Shown in pieces: positions 17,595 through 26,149 of a stretch of DNA of 64,000 bases (positions are counted from its first letter, which is position 1; every line of letters starts with the position of its first letter). A model generated the notes under the pieces. That model was not told the DNA's origin. It saw nothing but the letters and a program-made list of their open reading frames with translations, and made no database searches. The translations under genes and the position numbers were made by a program. Location of the stretch: the NCBI RefSeq assembly GCF_021502655.1, contig NZ_JAKFFT010000004.1:124001-188000 (forward strand), written 5' to 3'. Source of the DNA: Dyadobacter sp. CY347. GTDB taxonomy: Bacteria > Bacteroidota > Bacteroidia > Cytophagales > Spirosomataceae.

Positions 17595-19877
17595 CTATTT
17601 GGTCAGCGAAAACGGCGCTGCGTCTGCACCGGCTCCCCAGGTTTTAGAAGGCTGTGCGCCCATGTTGAATTGCACCGTGCCGCCTTTCTGAATGTCGGCG
17701 TGTTCTAGGAATGTTTTGCCGTAAGTTTTACCATTCAGCGATGCACCCTGAATGTACATATTGGCATCATTGGAAGCCGGAGCCTGGACAGTGAATTTCT
17801 TACCGTCTTCCATCGTCAATGTGGCTTTCTTGAAAAGCGGCGAGCCGATCACATATTGCGTTGTTCCGGGTGTTACCGGATAAAAGCCCAGCGAAGAGAA
17901 CACATACCAGGCCGAAGTCTGACCATTGTCTTCATCCCCGCAGTAACCGTCCGGCGCTGCCTGATAAAGCTTGTTCATCACCTGGCGCAGCCAATATTGA
18001 GCCTTATAAGGTGCTCCTGCATAGTTATAAAGGTAAATCATATGCTGGATCGGCTGGTTTCCATGCGCGTAATTACCCATGTTCATGATCTGCATTTCGC
18101 GGATTTCGTGAATGGGGAATCCGTAATAACTATCGTCAAAAATAGGAGGCAATGTGAAAACCGTATCCAGTTTCTGGACAAATGCTTCCCTGCCGCCAAC
18201 CAGGCCGATTAGGCCCTTCACATCCTGAAAAACAGACCAGGTGTAGTGAATGCTGTTTCCCTCGGTGAATGCATCGCCCCATTTGAACGGGTTAAATGGC
18301 TTTTGAAACTGTCCGTCCTTCATCTTTCCGCGCATCCACTTCGTTTCAGGATCAAATACATTGCGGTAATTCTGGCTTCTTTTGAGATACAGATCAACCT
18401 CTTTCTGAGGCTTTTTCAATGCGGTTCCCAGTTGGGCGATGCAAAAATCTGCATATGCATATTCCAGCGTACGCGCCACATTTTCATTTACTTTCACATC
18501 ATAAGGCACATAACCCAGCTCATTGTAATATTCATGGCCAAAACGGCCCACTGAACTTACAGGGCCTGCATTCTCGGTGTTTTTAATCACCGCTTCATAC
18601 AGCTTGTTGATGTCATAACCTCGGATTCCCTTAATGTAAGAATCTGCGATCAACGATGCCGAATTGGAACCGATCATACAATCGCGGTGGCCGGGGCTGG
18701 CCCACTCGGGCAGGTAACCGCTTTCGTCATAAGCATTGGCCAAACCTTCCATAATGTGCGCATTAAGCGTTGGGTACATTAATGTAAAGAAGGGGAAAAC
18801 CGCCCGGAATGTATCCCAGAAGCCGTTATCCGTAAACATATAACCGGGTTTTACGTCGCCGCTATATGGACTATAATGTACAATCTTGTTGGCTTTATCA
18901 AATTCGTAAAACTTTCTTGGGAACAAAAGCACGCGGTACAAACATGAATAGAATGTACGGATCTGGTCCTTGTTGTCACCCTCCACCTGTATACGCGACA
19001 GCTCCGTGTTCCATGCATTGCGGCCTTTTTCTTTGGTTGCCTCAAAGTTGTCGCTGGCAATTTCTCGCCGCAAATTCAGTTCTGCCTGCTCCGGGCTGAT
19101 GAATGAAGAAGCCACTTTCAAGCCGATCTGTTCGCCTTTTTTGGTTTTGAAACCAACAACCGCACCCACGTGGCCGGCTTTCAGTTCCAATGTATCTTTG
19201 GCCAATGTCTTGCCGTGGAAGGCAGACGAGAAGGTAAATGCTTTGTCAAAAATGACTACAAAATAGTTTTTGAAGTTAGCCGGAACGCCGCCGCTGTTTT
19301 TGGTTGTGTAACCAATGATCTTGCGTTCAGCCGGGATAATTTTAATGTAAGAACCCCTGTCAAATGCATCGATAAGCACAAATGAGCTGTCGGCTTGTGG
19401 GAATGTGAAGCGGAATTGCGCTGCTCTTTCAGTCGGTGCGATCTCCGTAGTAACGTCGTGATCGGCCAGGTAAACTTTGTAATAATGTGGTTTTGCAACC
19501 TCTGCCTTGTGTGAAAACCAGCTTGCGCGGCTCTCTTCATCAATTTTTAATTTTCCTGTGACAGGCATAATTGAAAACTGGCCATAATCATTGATCCAGG
19601 GACTTGGCTGGTGGGTTTGCTTGAAGCCACGGATTTTTTCGGAGTCATACATATAAGCCCAGCCGTCGCCCATTTTGCCTGTTTGCGGCATCCAGAAATT
19701 CATCGCCCAGGGCAATGCAATCGCAGGATAAGTGTTTCCCGAGGAAAGGCTGAATTTAGACTGCGTCCCCATCAGCGGGTTCACGAGGTCCACCAGATCG
19801 TTCCCGGCGGGTGTTTGGGCGAAAAGGAGAGGAGTAGTTGCAACCAGAATGTAAAGGGCTTGCAGGATTTTTTTCAT
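17595..19877 (-). CDS. GH92 alpha-mannosidase (exported)
   Basis: A 760-residue glycoside hydrolase of family 92, whose members are calcium-dependent exo-alpha-mannosidases (alpha-1,2 and related). A signal peptide (about 1-20, ending LLFAQ) is followed by an N-terminal beta-sandwich and an (alpha/alpha)6 catalytic domain. Family blocks are clear: DLVNPLMGTQ near the mature N-terminus, LPEWASPGHRDCMIGSNSAS, and GDEDNGQTSAWYVFSSLGFY near the C-terminus. The frame is open 45 codons upstream, but the ATG at 19875-19877 starts the signal peptide. It probably trims mannose-containing glycans in the periplasm or at the cell surface. No SusC/SusD pair is adjacent. Confidence 0.92.
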   Translation of the reverse strand: MKKILQALYILVATTPLLFAQTPAGNDLVDLVNPLMGTQSKFSLSSGNTYPAIALPWAMNFWMPQTGKMGDGWAYMYDSEKIRGFKQTHQPSPWINDYGQFSIMPVTGKLKIDEESRASWFSHKAEVAKPHYYKVYLADHDVTTEIAPTERAAQFRFTFPQADSSFVLIDAFDRGSYIKIIPAERKIIGYTTKNSGGVPANFKNYFVVIFDKAFTFSSAFHGKTLAKDTLELKAGHVGAVVGFKTKKGEQIGLKVASSFISPEQAELNLRREIASDNFEATKEKGRNAWNTELSRIQVEGDNKDQIRTFYSCLYRVLLFPRKFYEFDKANKIVHYSPYSGDVKPGYMFTDNGFWDTFRAVFPFFTLMYPTLNAHIMEGLANAYDESGYLPEWASPGHRDCMIGSNSASLIADSYIKGIRGYDINKLYEAVIKNTENAGPVSSVGRFGHEYYNELGYVPYDVKVNENVARTLEYAYADFCIAQLGTALKKPQKEVDLYLKRSQNYRNVFDPETKWMRGKMKDGQFQKPFNPFKWGDAFTEGNSIHYTWSVFQDVKGLIGLVGGREAFVQKLDTVFTLPPIFDDSYYGFPIHEIREMQIMNMGNYAHGNQPIQHMIYLYNYAGAPYKAQYWLRQVMNKLYQAAPDGYCGDEDNGQTSAWYVFSSLGFYPVTPGTTQYVIGSPLFKKATLTMEDGKKFTVQAPASNDANMYIQGASLNGKTYGKTFLEHADIQKGGTVQFNMGAQPSKTWGAGADAAPFSLTK

Positions 19878-20079
19878 ATGATAAACAAATCTTTTTACAG
19901 AAACTTGAAGAGAAAACAAAGGTAATGGAAGGCTATGTACAAAATGTAAACAGCCAAAAGATTTCCCGAAACCCGGCAGCATGACATTTTGTACCGGCAT
20001 AATTCTTTTCACCGCTGTTAAAAAGCAAGGCCCTTTTTCGAGATAAAACCAATTATAATACGTATCGATATTAAATCAC

Positions 20080-21477
20080 ATGACTGAACACTTAAATCGC
20101 CTAACCCCGCGTCAGATCGTTTTCGAGCTTGACCAATACATCATCGGACAAAATGACGCAAAGCGCAATGTCGCTATCGCATTAAGGAACCGTTGGAGGC
20201 GAATGAATAGTCCGGAGGACATACAAAAGGAAATTATTCCAAACAATATATTAATGATCGGCGCAACGGGTGTCGGTAAAACCGAGATCGCGCGGCGGCT
20301 GGCTAAGATTGCAGATGCGCCATTTGTAAAAGTGGAAGCTTCCAAATTCACAGAAGTCGGTTATGTAGGACGGGACGTGGAAAGCATGGTCCGCGATTTG
20401 GTGGAGCAGGCTGTGGGCATGGTGCGGACGCAGAAAAAAGAAGAAGTAAAGCTCAAAGCCGAGCAGGCAGTGGAAGACATTATCCTGGATGCATTGATCC
20501 CGCCCGTTCACGGTTCAAGTTCAGTTAAGATCCAGCCAGACAATAATACATCCGAAGTGATGCCTGAAAACGATGCGGAACTGAACCAGCGCACAAGAGA
20601 GCGTTTTCGTGAAAAAATCCGTAACGGCGAGCTGGATAGCCGCAAGATCGATATTGAAGTGCAGCAAAACCAGGCCCCCAATGTGGGCATGATCGGCGGC
20701 GCAATGGACGATGTTTCGATGATGAACATTCAGGAAATGATCGGTAACATGATGCCGCGCCGAGGCAAAAAACGCAAAGTGACCGTTGAAGAAGCCAGAA
20801 AAATCCTTCTGGACGAAGAAGCTTCCAAGCTGATCGATATGGATGAAGTGAAAATGGAGGCGATCAAAAAAGCGGAGAACTTAGGGATCATATTTATTGA
20901 TGAAATTGATAAAGTGGCATCCAGCCGCTCAGGCGGAGGCGGAGGCCCGGATGTAAGCCGCGAAGGCGTTCAGCGCGACTTGCTTCCGATCGTGGAAGGA
21001 AGTGCCGTAAATACAAAACACGGCGTGATCAACACGGACCACATTCTTTTCGTTGCAGCCGGTGCATTCCATGTTGCAAAACCTTCCGATCTGATCCCGG
21101 AGTTGCAAGGACGTTTCCCGATACGCGTTGAACTCAACAGCTTAACAGAAGCAGACTTTTACCAGATCCTGAAAACACCAAAAAACGCCCTTACCAAGCA
21201 GTATGTAGCCATGATGGAGTCGGAAGGCGTGGAGTTGGAGTTTGAAGACGGCGCATTGAAGGAAATCGCCAGAATTGCTTTTGAAGTGAACAGCGAGGTC
21301 GAAAACATTGGCGCACGCCGTTTGCAAACGGTTATGAGCTTGCTGCTCAATGATTTTATGTTTGACATTCCGGATGTGATCGGTGCCGATTCACACATTG
21401 TTGTCACTGCCGAACTGGTTTCGGAAAAGCTTTCTGCTTTGGTGAAGAACAGGGATCTGAGTCAGTATATTTTGTAA
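20080..21477 (+). CDS. hslU: HslU, ATPase subunit of the HslUV protease
   Basis: A 465-residue AAA+ unfoldase. The Walker A motif is GATGVGKT (61-68), the pore loop GYVG is at 94-97, the Walker B motif is IIFIDEID (270-277), and the inserted I domain spans about 110-240 with the basic stretch PRRGKKRK. The C-terminus ends in the hydrophobic tail (QYIL) that docks into HslV in known complexes. It should unfold proteins and feed them to the HslV peptidase. hslV is not beside it in this window, unlike the usual hslVU operon. A strong terminator follows. Confidence 0.96.
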   Translation: MTEHLNRLTPRQIVFELDQYIIGQNDAKRNVAIALRNRWRRMNSPEDIQKEIIPNNILMIGATGVGKTEIARRLAKIADAPFVKVEASKFTEVGYVGRDVESMVRDLVEQAVGMVRTQKKEEVKLKAEQAVEDIILDALIPPVHGSSSVKIQPDNNTSEVMPENDAELNQRTRERFREKIRNGELDSRKIDIEVQQNQAPNVGMIGGAMDDVSMMNIQEMIGNMMPRRGKKRKVTVEEARKILLDEEASKLIDMDEVKMEAIKKAENLGIIFIDEIDKVASSRSGGGGGPDVSREGVQRDLLPIVEGSAVNTKHGVINTDHILFVAAGAFHVAKPSDLIPELQGRFPIRVELNSLTEADFYQILKTPKNALTKQYVAMMESEGVELEFEDGALKEIARIAFEVNSEVENIGARRLQTVMSLLLNDFMFDIPDVIGADSHIVVTAELVSEKLSALVKNRDLSQYIL

Positions 21478-21494
21478 AGAGAGTTTCTCGATAA

Positions 21495-21540
21495 TAGAAA
21501 AGGGAGAGCCGGCCATGCGCCGCTCTCCCTTTTCTATTTT
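21495..21540. terminator. Terminator between hslU and the esterase gene
   Basis: TAGAAAAGGGAGAGC (21495-21509) pairs with GCTCTCCCTTTTCTA (21522-21536) over a perfect 15-bp stem, followed by TTTT. It lies between convergent genes. Confidence 0.92.
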
Positions 21541-21554
21541 AATGCGTTAATAAA

Positions 21555-22343
21555 TTATTCTTCAAAAAACAGCCATTTCAATGCTATTGGAAACTCTTTG
21601 TTCCACTGCTTCTCCTCGTGCGCTCCTTCCGGATCGATTGAACTTTTGATTTTTACACGCTTGTAACCAAAGCCTTGGTTTTCAAGCGTTTTATGTAATT
21701 TTTCGAAGTTTGGTAACATATTGGCTCCTTCTTTTCCACCCGCATATAAATAAATGCGTGTCTCAAAAGGCTCGAAAAAGTGAATCGCATCGAAATAAAC
21801 CTTTTGCGAAATCCATAACGAAGGCGAGAAGATCATCAGACGTCCAAACACATGTGGAAACATGAGCGCCGCATAAATACTGAGCAATCCGCCCACCGAG
21901 CTTCCGCCCATGCCTGTGCTCAGGCGCTCGGGTTTCGTGCGGTAGGTGGCGTCTACATGCGGTTTGAGCGTTTCCGCAACAAAGCGCAGGAATAATGAAC
22001 CAAGACCTTTTCCCAACCGTGGATTGTCATAAGGAGAAAATTCATTGATACGCTCCTCATCGCCATGGTCAATGGCTACAATAATGACGCCGGCTTTTTC
22101 CTCCTTCGCCAGCTGGGTAAGGCTTTTATCAATTTCCCAATTGCCATAAGGAGAGCCTTCGCCAAAAAGGTTTTGCGCGTCCGTCATATAAAGGACCGGA
22201 TAGCGCTGTTCCTGATTCTCGTAGTAATCGTGGGGAAGCAAAACGTGGACACGCCGCTTTTTTTTGAGCTGAGGAATTTCAAATGTCTCCGAAAGCACCT
22301 CGATGATAGGTGATAGTGCTGTTTTTTCTTCTAAAACTTGCAT
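21555..22343 (-). CDS. Alpha/beta-hydrolase esterase (Esterase D / enterochelin-esterase-like)
   Basis: A 262-residue cytoplasmic hydrolase. The nucleophile elbow appears as GGSSVGGLLS (G-x-S-x-G), preceded by the oxyanion and core strand segment HVLLPHDYY. A C-terminal His lies in EGAHEEKQW. These features fit the putative-esterase family (EstD/YbbA/Fes-like); the natural ester is unknown. A frame extends five codons further to an ATT codon, but the ATG at 22341-22343 is the best start. It is the last gene of a likely fmt-folA-esterase operon, 41 bp after folA. Confidence 0.8.
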   Translation of the reverse strand: MQVLEEKTALSPIIEVLSETFEIPQLKKKRRVHVLLPHDYYENQEQRYPVLYMTDAQNLFGEGSPYGNWEIDKSLTQLAKEEKAGVIIVAIDHGDEERINEFSPYDNPRLGKGLGSLFLRFVAETLKPHVDATYRTKPERLSTGMGGSSVGGLLSIYAALMFPHVFGRLMIFSPSLWISQKVYFDAIHFFEPFETRIYLYAGGKEGANMLPNFEKLHKTLENQGFGYKRVKIKSSIDPEGAHEEKQWNKEFPIALKWLFFEE

Positions 22344-22384
22344 TGTGCTGATAATCACTGTGGGTTATGCCCCAAAGGTACTTA

Positions 22385-22882
22385 TTAAAATTTTTGTTTA
22401 ATGTAATTTACAAACGCAAATTTCCATTTATGCCGCTCATCTGCCTCATGCCCAATCCGCTCCGATTCTTTCCATGCATCCGGATCGGTGATTGCAAAGA
22501 ATGTGTCGCCATCGATATTTGTTTCGACCTCCGTCACATATAGCCGGTCTGCAAGTGGCATCGCCAGCTTGTAAATTTCCCCGCCACCGATCACGAAGGC
22601 CTCGGATTCCTCCGCGTTCCTGGCCATGTCCAGCGCCTCATCCAGTGAATGTGCAACGAGAACGCCTTCCACATCATAATCCTTCTGACTGGTGATGACT
22701 ATGGACGTCCGGCCGGGCAAAGGTTTTCCAATGGATTCAAAAGTTTTCCGTCCCATGATCATCGGATGCCCCAGCGTAAGCTGCTTAAACCGTTTCAAAT
22801 CATCCGGCAATCGCCAAAGTAACTGATTATCCTTTCCTATAACGCCGTTTTCAGAAACGGCAACGATGATTGATATTAGCAT
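22385..22882 (-). CDS. folA: Dihydrofolate reductase
   Basis: A 165-residue enzyme that reduces dihydrofolate to tetrahydrofolate with NADPH. Visible motifs are the N-terminal IIVAVSENGVIGKDNQLLW, the substrate segment LPDDLKRFK with the active-site Asp, GHPMIMGRKTFESIG, and the nucleotide-site VIGGGEIYK. Length is normal. It follows fmt by 20 bp, a sensible pairing because formyltransferase activity depends on the tetrahydrofolate pool. Confidence 0.96.
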   Translation of the reverse strand: MLISIIVAVSENGVIGKDNQLLWRLPDDLKRFKQLTLGHPMIMGRKTFESIGKPLPGRTSIVITSQKDYDVEGVLVAHSLDEALDMARNAEESEAFVIGGGEIYKLAMPLADRLYVTEVETNIDGDTFFAITDPDAWKESERIGHEADERHKWKFAFVNYIKQKF

Positions 22883-22902
22883 TACGTAATGTTAAATTTT
22901 GG

Positions 22903-23823
22903 TCAAAGCCTGTTCCCCCTTAAAAAATCCCCAATTTCCATTCGCTTCTTGCCTTCCAGTTGCAAAACTTCAATGGATAGCCAACCATCGCCGGTCTTGA
23001 AGTGCAGGTAGGATTTGGCATCTGTGCGGAACTGGCCCGGCGCATCGTTTTCTTCGAAGTCAACCACTTTGGATTTAAAGATTTTGCAGGAAAGACCATT
23101 GATGGTGGTCCAGGCGGCGGGATAGGGGGAGAGGCCGCGAATGAAATTGTGGATCTCTGCTGCGGGTTTATGCCAATTGATTTCGCAGGTTTCGCGGAAG
23201 ATTTTGGGTGCCGAGCGGATTTCGGCTGGTTCTTCTTGCGGCTCCTGCGGATAGTCACCGGCTTCGATGGCTTGCACCGTTTTTACAACCAGTTCTGCGC
23301 CCTTTTCCATTAAGCGTTCATATAAAGATCCCGCGTCATCTTCCCGATGGATGGGTTCTCTGTCCTGGAAGATGATCTTCCCGGTGTCAATGTCCTTTTC
23401 TATAAAGAATGTAGTAACGCCGGTTTCGGTTTCTCCATTGATAATGGCCCAGTTGATAGGCGCGGCACCGCGATATTGTGGTAAAAGTGAGCTGTGTAAA
23501 TTGAATGTTCCTTTCGGCGGCATGCTCCAAACCACTTCGGGCAGCATACGGAATGCAACGACCACTTGCAAGTCGGCCTGATAGGATCTTAACTCTTCCA
23601 GGAACTCAGGATTTTTAAGTTTTTCAGGTTGCAAAACGGGGATGCCCTGGGCTTCTGCATAAATTTTCACAGGGGATGCGGTTTGCTTTTGGCCGCGGCC
23701 TGCGGGCTTGTCGGGAACAGTTATGACAGCCACAACATTAGAATTGCTTTCGACCAGACTTTTTAAACTTGGGACCGCAAATTCGGGCGTTCCCATGAAA
23801 ATTATTCTTAATGGGGTTGACAT
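22903..23823 (-). CDS. fmt: Methionyl-tRNA formyltransferase
   Basis: A 306-residue enzyme that formylates Met-tRNA(fMet) using 10-formyltetrahydrofolate for translation initiation. The N-terminal Rossmann domain has FMGTPEFAVPSL, the catalytic residues Asn108, His110 and Asp145 in NLHSSLLPQYRG and DIDTG, and a C-terminal OB-like tRNA-binding domain (about 205-306). It is the first gene of the minus-strand fmt-folA-esterase operon and is divergent from greA. Confidence 0.96.
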   Translation of the reverse strand: MSTPLRIIFMGTPEFAVPSLKSLVESNSNVVAVITVPDKPAGRGQKQTASPVKIYAEAQGIPVLQPEKLKNPEFLEELRSYQADLQVVVAFRMLPEVVWSMPPKGTFNLHSSLLPQYRGAAPINWAIINGETETGVTTFFIEKDIDTGKIIFQDREPIHREDDAGSLYERLMEKGAELVVKTVQAIEAGDYPQEPQEEPAEIRSAPKIFRETCEINWHKPAAEIHNFIRGLSPYPAAWTTINGLSCKIFKSKVVDFEENDAPGQFRTDAKSYLHFKTGDGWLSIEVLQLEGKKRMEIGDFLRGNRL

Positions 23824-23875
23824 AGATTGTTACCGCTTTTGGATAAAAAATGGTGATACCATTTACAAATATTGT

Positions 23876-23883
23876 TATTTTTG
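23876..23883 (+). promoter_or_regulatory. Possible -7 element (TAnnTTTG) for greA
   Basis: TATTTTTG matches the -7 consensus and would start a transcript near 23890, leaving a leader of about 165 nt before greA. No exact -33 element was found. Confidence 0.4.
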
Positions 23884-23954
23884 TCGTTCTTAACAGAAAA
23901 TTATGATACAGACGAAATCATATACGAACCGAAAAGATAGGGTTTTCTAGCCTT

Positions 23955-24009
23955 CTACTACGAGTGTTGTAACTCTTGTAGAGCGGTCTTAGAGCCGTTC
24001 TTTTTTTTT
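23955..24009 (+). promoter_or_regulatory. Tandem hairpins with nine-T tract in the greA leader (possible attenuator)
   Basis: Hairpin 1 pairs CTAC..GAGT with ACTC..GTAG (23955-23981). Hairpin 2 pairs GAGCGG (23981-23986) with CCGTTC (23995-24000) and runs directly into nine T (24001-24009). This has the form of an intrinsic terminator but lies in the leader of greA, 46 bp before its start codon, with no plus-strand gene ahead of it to terminate. The two hairpins share G23981, so they might compete. E. coli greA also has a leader with early termination. Confidence 0.5.
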
Positions 24010-24054
24010 ACCCAATTTTCAAAATTTAAAAGACTTATTAACCAATTTAAGGTC

Positions 24055-24537
24055 ATGGCTAAAATTTCATACTATACGGAAGAAGGATTAAATAAGCTGA
24101 AGAATGAGCTGAATGATATGAAAACAAAAGGCCGCACGGAGATCGCAAAACAGATTGCAGAAGCGCGGGATAAGGGTGATTTGAGCGAGAATGCAGAGTA
24201 TGATGCAGCAAAGGATGCGCAGGGAATGCATGAAATGAAAATCGCCAAGCTTGAAGAGATCATGTCGAATGCGCGGGTGATCGACGAGTCGTCGATTGAC
24301 ACTTCGCAGGTTGCGGTGCTTTCCAAAGTGAAAATCAAAAACCGTAAGAATGGAATGGAAGTTACATATACTTTGGTTTCGGAAGAAGAAGCAGATCTTA
24401 AAACGGGTAAGATCTCGGTAGGATCGCCGATCGGAAAAGGTTTGCTTGGTAAAAAAGTTGGAGATACAACGGAAATTAAGGTGCCTGCGGGATTGATGGA
24501 ATTTGAAGTTCTGGATATCAGCAGGTTCAGCGAGTAA
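24055..24537 (+). CDS. greA: Transcription elongation factor GreA
   Basis: A 160-residue factor that rescues backtracked RNA polymerase by stimulating transcript cleavage. The N-terminal antiparallel coiled coil (about 5-78) carries the tip segment DLSENAEYDAAK with the acidic residues that act in the polymerase secondary channel. The C-terminal FKBP-like domain ends in the usual FEVLDISRF. It is monocistronic, with a possible attenuator ahead and a strong terminator behind. Confidence 0.96.
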   Translation: MAKISYYTEEGLNKLKNELNDMKTKGRTEIAKQIAEARDKGDLSENAEYDAAKDAQGMHEMKIAKLEEIMSNARVIDESSIDTSQVAVLSKVKIKNRKNGMEVTYTLVSEEEADLKTGKISVGSPIGKGLLGKKVGDTTEIKVPAGLMEFEVLDISRFSE

Positions 24538-24557
24538 TTTCGCAATGCATAAATAGG

Positions 24558-24604
24558 ATGTTGGATTGGAGAATGTTTGATCATTCGCAATCCAACATTT
24601 TTGT
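24558..24604 (+). terminator. Terminator of greA
   Basis: ATGTTGGATTG (24558-24568) pairs with CAATCCAACAT (24588-24598), extended by GAATG/CATTC in the loop, then TTTTGTTTT. Its position shows that the next gene starts downstream at 24636, not at the ATG at 24558. Confidence 0.88.
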
Positions 24605-24622
24605 TTTAAATTGGTTTGTAAC

Positions 24623-24627
24623 AGGAG
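24623..24627 (+). promoter_or_regulatory. Shine-Dalgarno AGGAG that fixes the start of the next gene
   Basis: AGGAG lies 8 bp before the ATG at 24636. It is one of few clear Shine-Dalgarno sequences in this window and supports the shorter reading frame. Confidence 0.7.
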
Positions 24628-24635
24628 TCGCCGCT

Positions 24636-24974
24636 ATGAAATTCAAAGGCATTTTATTGAATGTATCTTTCCTTCGGGTGGAGGGAATGGCCTTGTTTCC
24701 GTTCATTTTGGTAAGAAAAAAACCATGCAGCCGCTTCCTGATCAACCACGAGCAAATCCATTTGCAGCAACAGCTTGAATTGGGTTTGATTGTCTTTTAT
24801 ATTTGGTATTTTGCCGAGTATTTAGTCCGGCTGATCCAGTACAAAAAACATTTTCTCGCCTATCTCCACATTTCATTTGAGCGGGAAGCTTATCAGCATC
24901 AGGGCGATCTGGATTATCTCAGAAAAAGGCCATTATGGGCTTTTTGGGGGTATTTAAAACAAAAAAAGACGTAA
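24636..24974 (+). CDS. Small membrane-associated protein with a HEXXH motif (possible minimal zincin)
   Basis: A 112-residue protein. It contains LINHEQIHLQQQLELG, that is a HEXXH zinc motif, followed by a hydrophobic segment (LIVFYIWYFAEYLVRLI) and then SFEREAYQHQ, where a Glu could be the third metal ligand. I recall similar short proteins in other Bacteroidota, but cannot name a characterised member. The start rests on the AGGAG site and on the greA terminator, which covers the alternative ATG. Activity as a protease is inference only. Confidence 0.6.
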   Translation: MKFKGILLNVSFLRVEGMALFPFILVRKKPCSRFLINHEQIHLQQQLELGLIVFYIWYFAEYLVRLIQYKKHFLAYLHISFEREAYQHQGDLDYLRKRPLWAFWGYLKQKKT

Positions 24975-25021
24975 CATTTAGCGTCGGACAACAGCATTTT
25001 AAGTAAGTAATTAAAAAAAAT

Positions 25022-26092
25022 ATGTCAGATCAAAGCAGAGAATTTCTTTATAAATACCTGAACAATGCATCGCCGACCGGGTTCGAGGCAAGCGGTCAGC
25101 AAATATGGCTGGATTACATTAAGCCTTACATTGAAGAGACGATTGTGGACGTCTACGGAACTGCTGTGGGCGTGATCGGCGGAGGCCAGGATTACAAAGT
25201 GGTGATTGAAGCACATTCCGATGAAATTTCGTGGTTTGTCAATTACATTACGGATGACGGTTACATTCACGTGCGTCGCAATGGAGGTTCGGATGCGATC
25301 ATTGCGCCTTCCATGCGGGTGAATTTGCATACAGGAAAAGGCGTTGTAAAAGGCGTGTTCGGCTGGCCAGCGATCCACGTCAGGGACGTCGCAAAGGATT
25401 CTGTACCAAAGGTGCACGAACTCTTTATCGACGTTGGCGCGTCTAAAAAAGACGAAGTGCTGGAAATGGGTATTCACGTAGGAACAGTGGCCACATTTGC
25501 AGACGGACTGGACGAACTGAACGAAAAATACTACCTCGGACGCGCGCTAGATAACAGAATGGGTGGTTTTATGATCGCCGAAGTGGCGCGGATGCTGCAT
25601 GAAAACAATGTTCGCCTGCCGTTTACATTATATGTGGTGAATGCGGTGCAAGAGGAAATCGGATTGCGCGGAGCGGAAATGATCGCGCGTCGTTTGAAAC
25701 CAAATCTGGCCATCGTAACCGACGTCACGCACGATACGCAGTCGCCGATGTACAACAAAAAGGAGCAAGGTGACCTGAAAAGCGGTGGCGGACCGGTAAT
25801 CTGCTACGGACCCGCTGTACAGAACAATGTGCGCGACCTGCTGATCCGTATCGCCGACGAGAAAAAGATCCCATTTCAGCGCCAGGCCGTAAGCCGCTCA
25901 ACAGGAACCGATACGGATTCATTTGCCTACTCAACCGAAGGCATCGCGTCAGCATTGATTTCCCTTCCGCTAAAATACATGCACACAACAGTGGAAATGG
26001 TTCATAAAGAGGATGTTAAAAATGTTATTCAATTAATGTACGACGTCTTGCTGTCTTTGAAAGGAGATGAAGACTTCCGGTATATTAAATAA
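25022..26092 (+). CDS. M42-family metallo-aminopeptidase
   Basis: A 356-residue cytoplasmic peptidase of the M42 (glutamyl/TET aminopeptidase-like) family, which forms large self-compartmentalised dodecamers in characterised members. Two-metal site residues are visible: His65 and Asp67 in EAHSDEISW, Asp in ALDNRMGG, the Glu-Glu pair in VQEEIGLRGA, Asp in IVTDVTHD and His in LKYMHTTVEM. It should release N-terminal amino acids from short peptides. It stands alone between the HEXXH protein and the radical SAM gene. Confidence 0.92.
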   Translation: MSDQSREFLYKYLNNASPTGFEASGQQIWLDYIKPYIEETIVDVYGTAVGVIGGGQDYKVVIEAHSDEISWFVNYITDDGYIHVRRNGGSDAIIAPSMRVNLHTGKGVVKGVFGWPAIHVRDVAKDSVPKVHELFIDVGASKKDEVLEMGIHVGTVATFADGLDELNEKYYLGRALDNRMGGFMIAEVARMLHENNVRLPFTLYVVNAVQEEIGLRGAEMIARRLKPNLAIVTDVTHDTQSPMYNKKEQGDLKSGGGPVICYGPAVQNNVRDLLIRIADEKKIPFQRQAVSRSTGTDTDSFAYSTEGIASALISLPLKYMHTTVEMVHKEDVKNVIQLMYDVLLSLKGDEDFRYIK

Positions 26093-26149
26093 TTTCTTCA
26101 CACAGCATCGTTAGCAATTTCATCAACAAATTATGATCATCAACCAACA

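Noticed and set aside
23955..24000. Cloverleaf-like pairing suggestive of a tRNA
   Set aside because: Only two short hairpins exist; there is no acceptor stem, T loop or anticodon arm in tRNA geometry.
24072..24590. 172-codon minus-strand frame opposite greA
   Set aside because: It mirrors greA in a shadow frame; Ser/Phe/Ile-rich translation without motifs.
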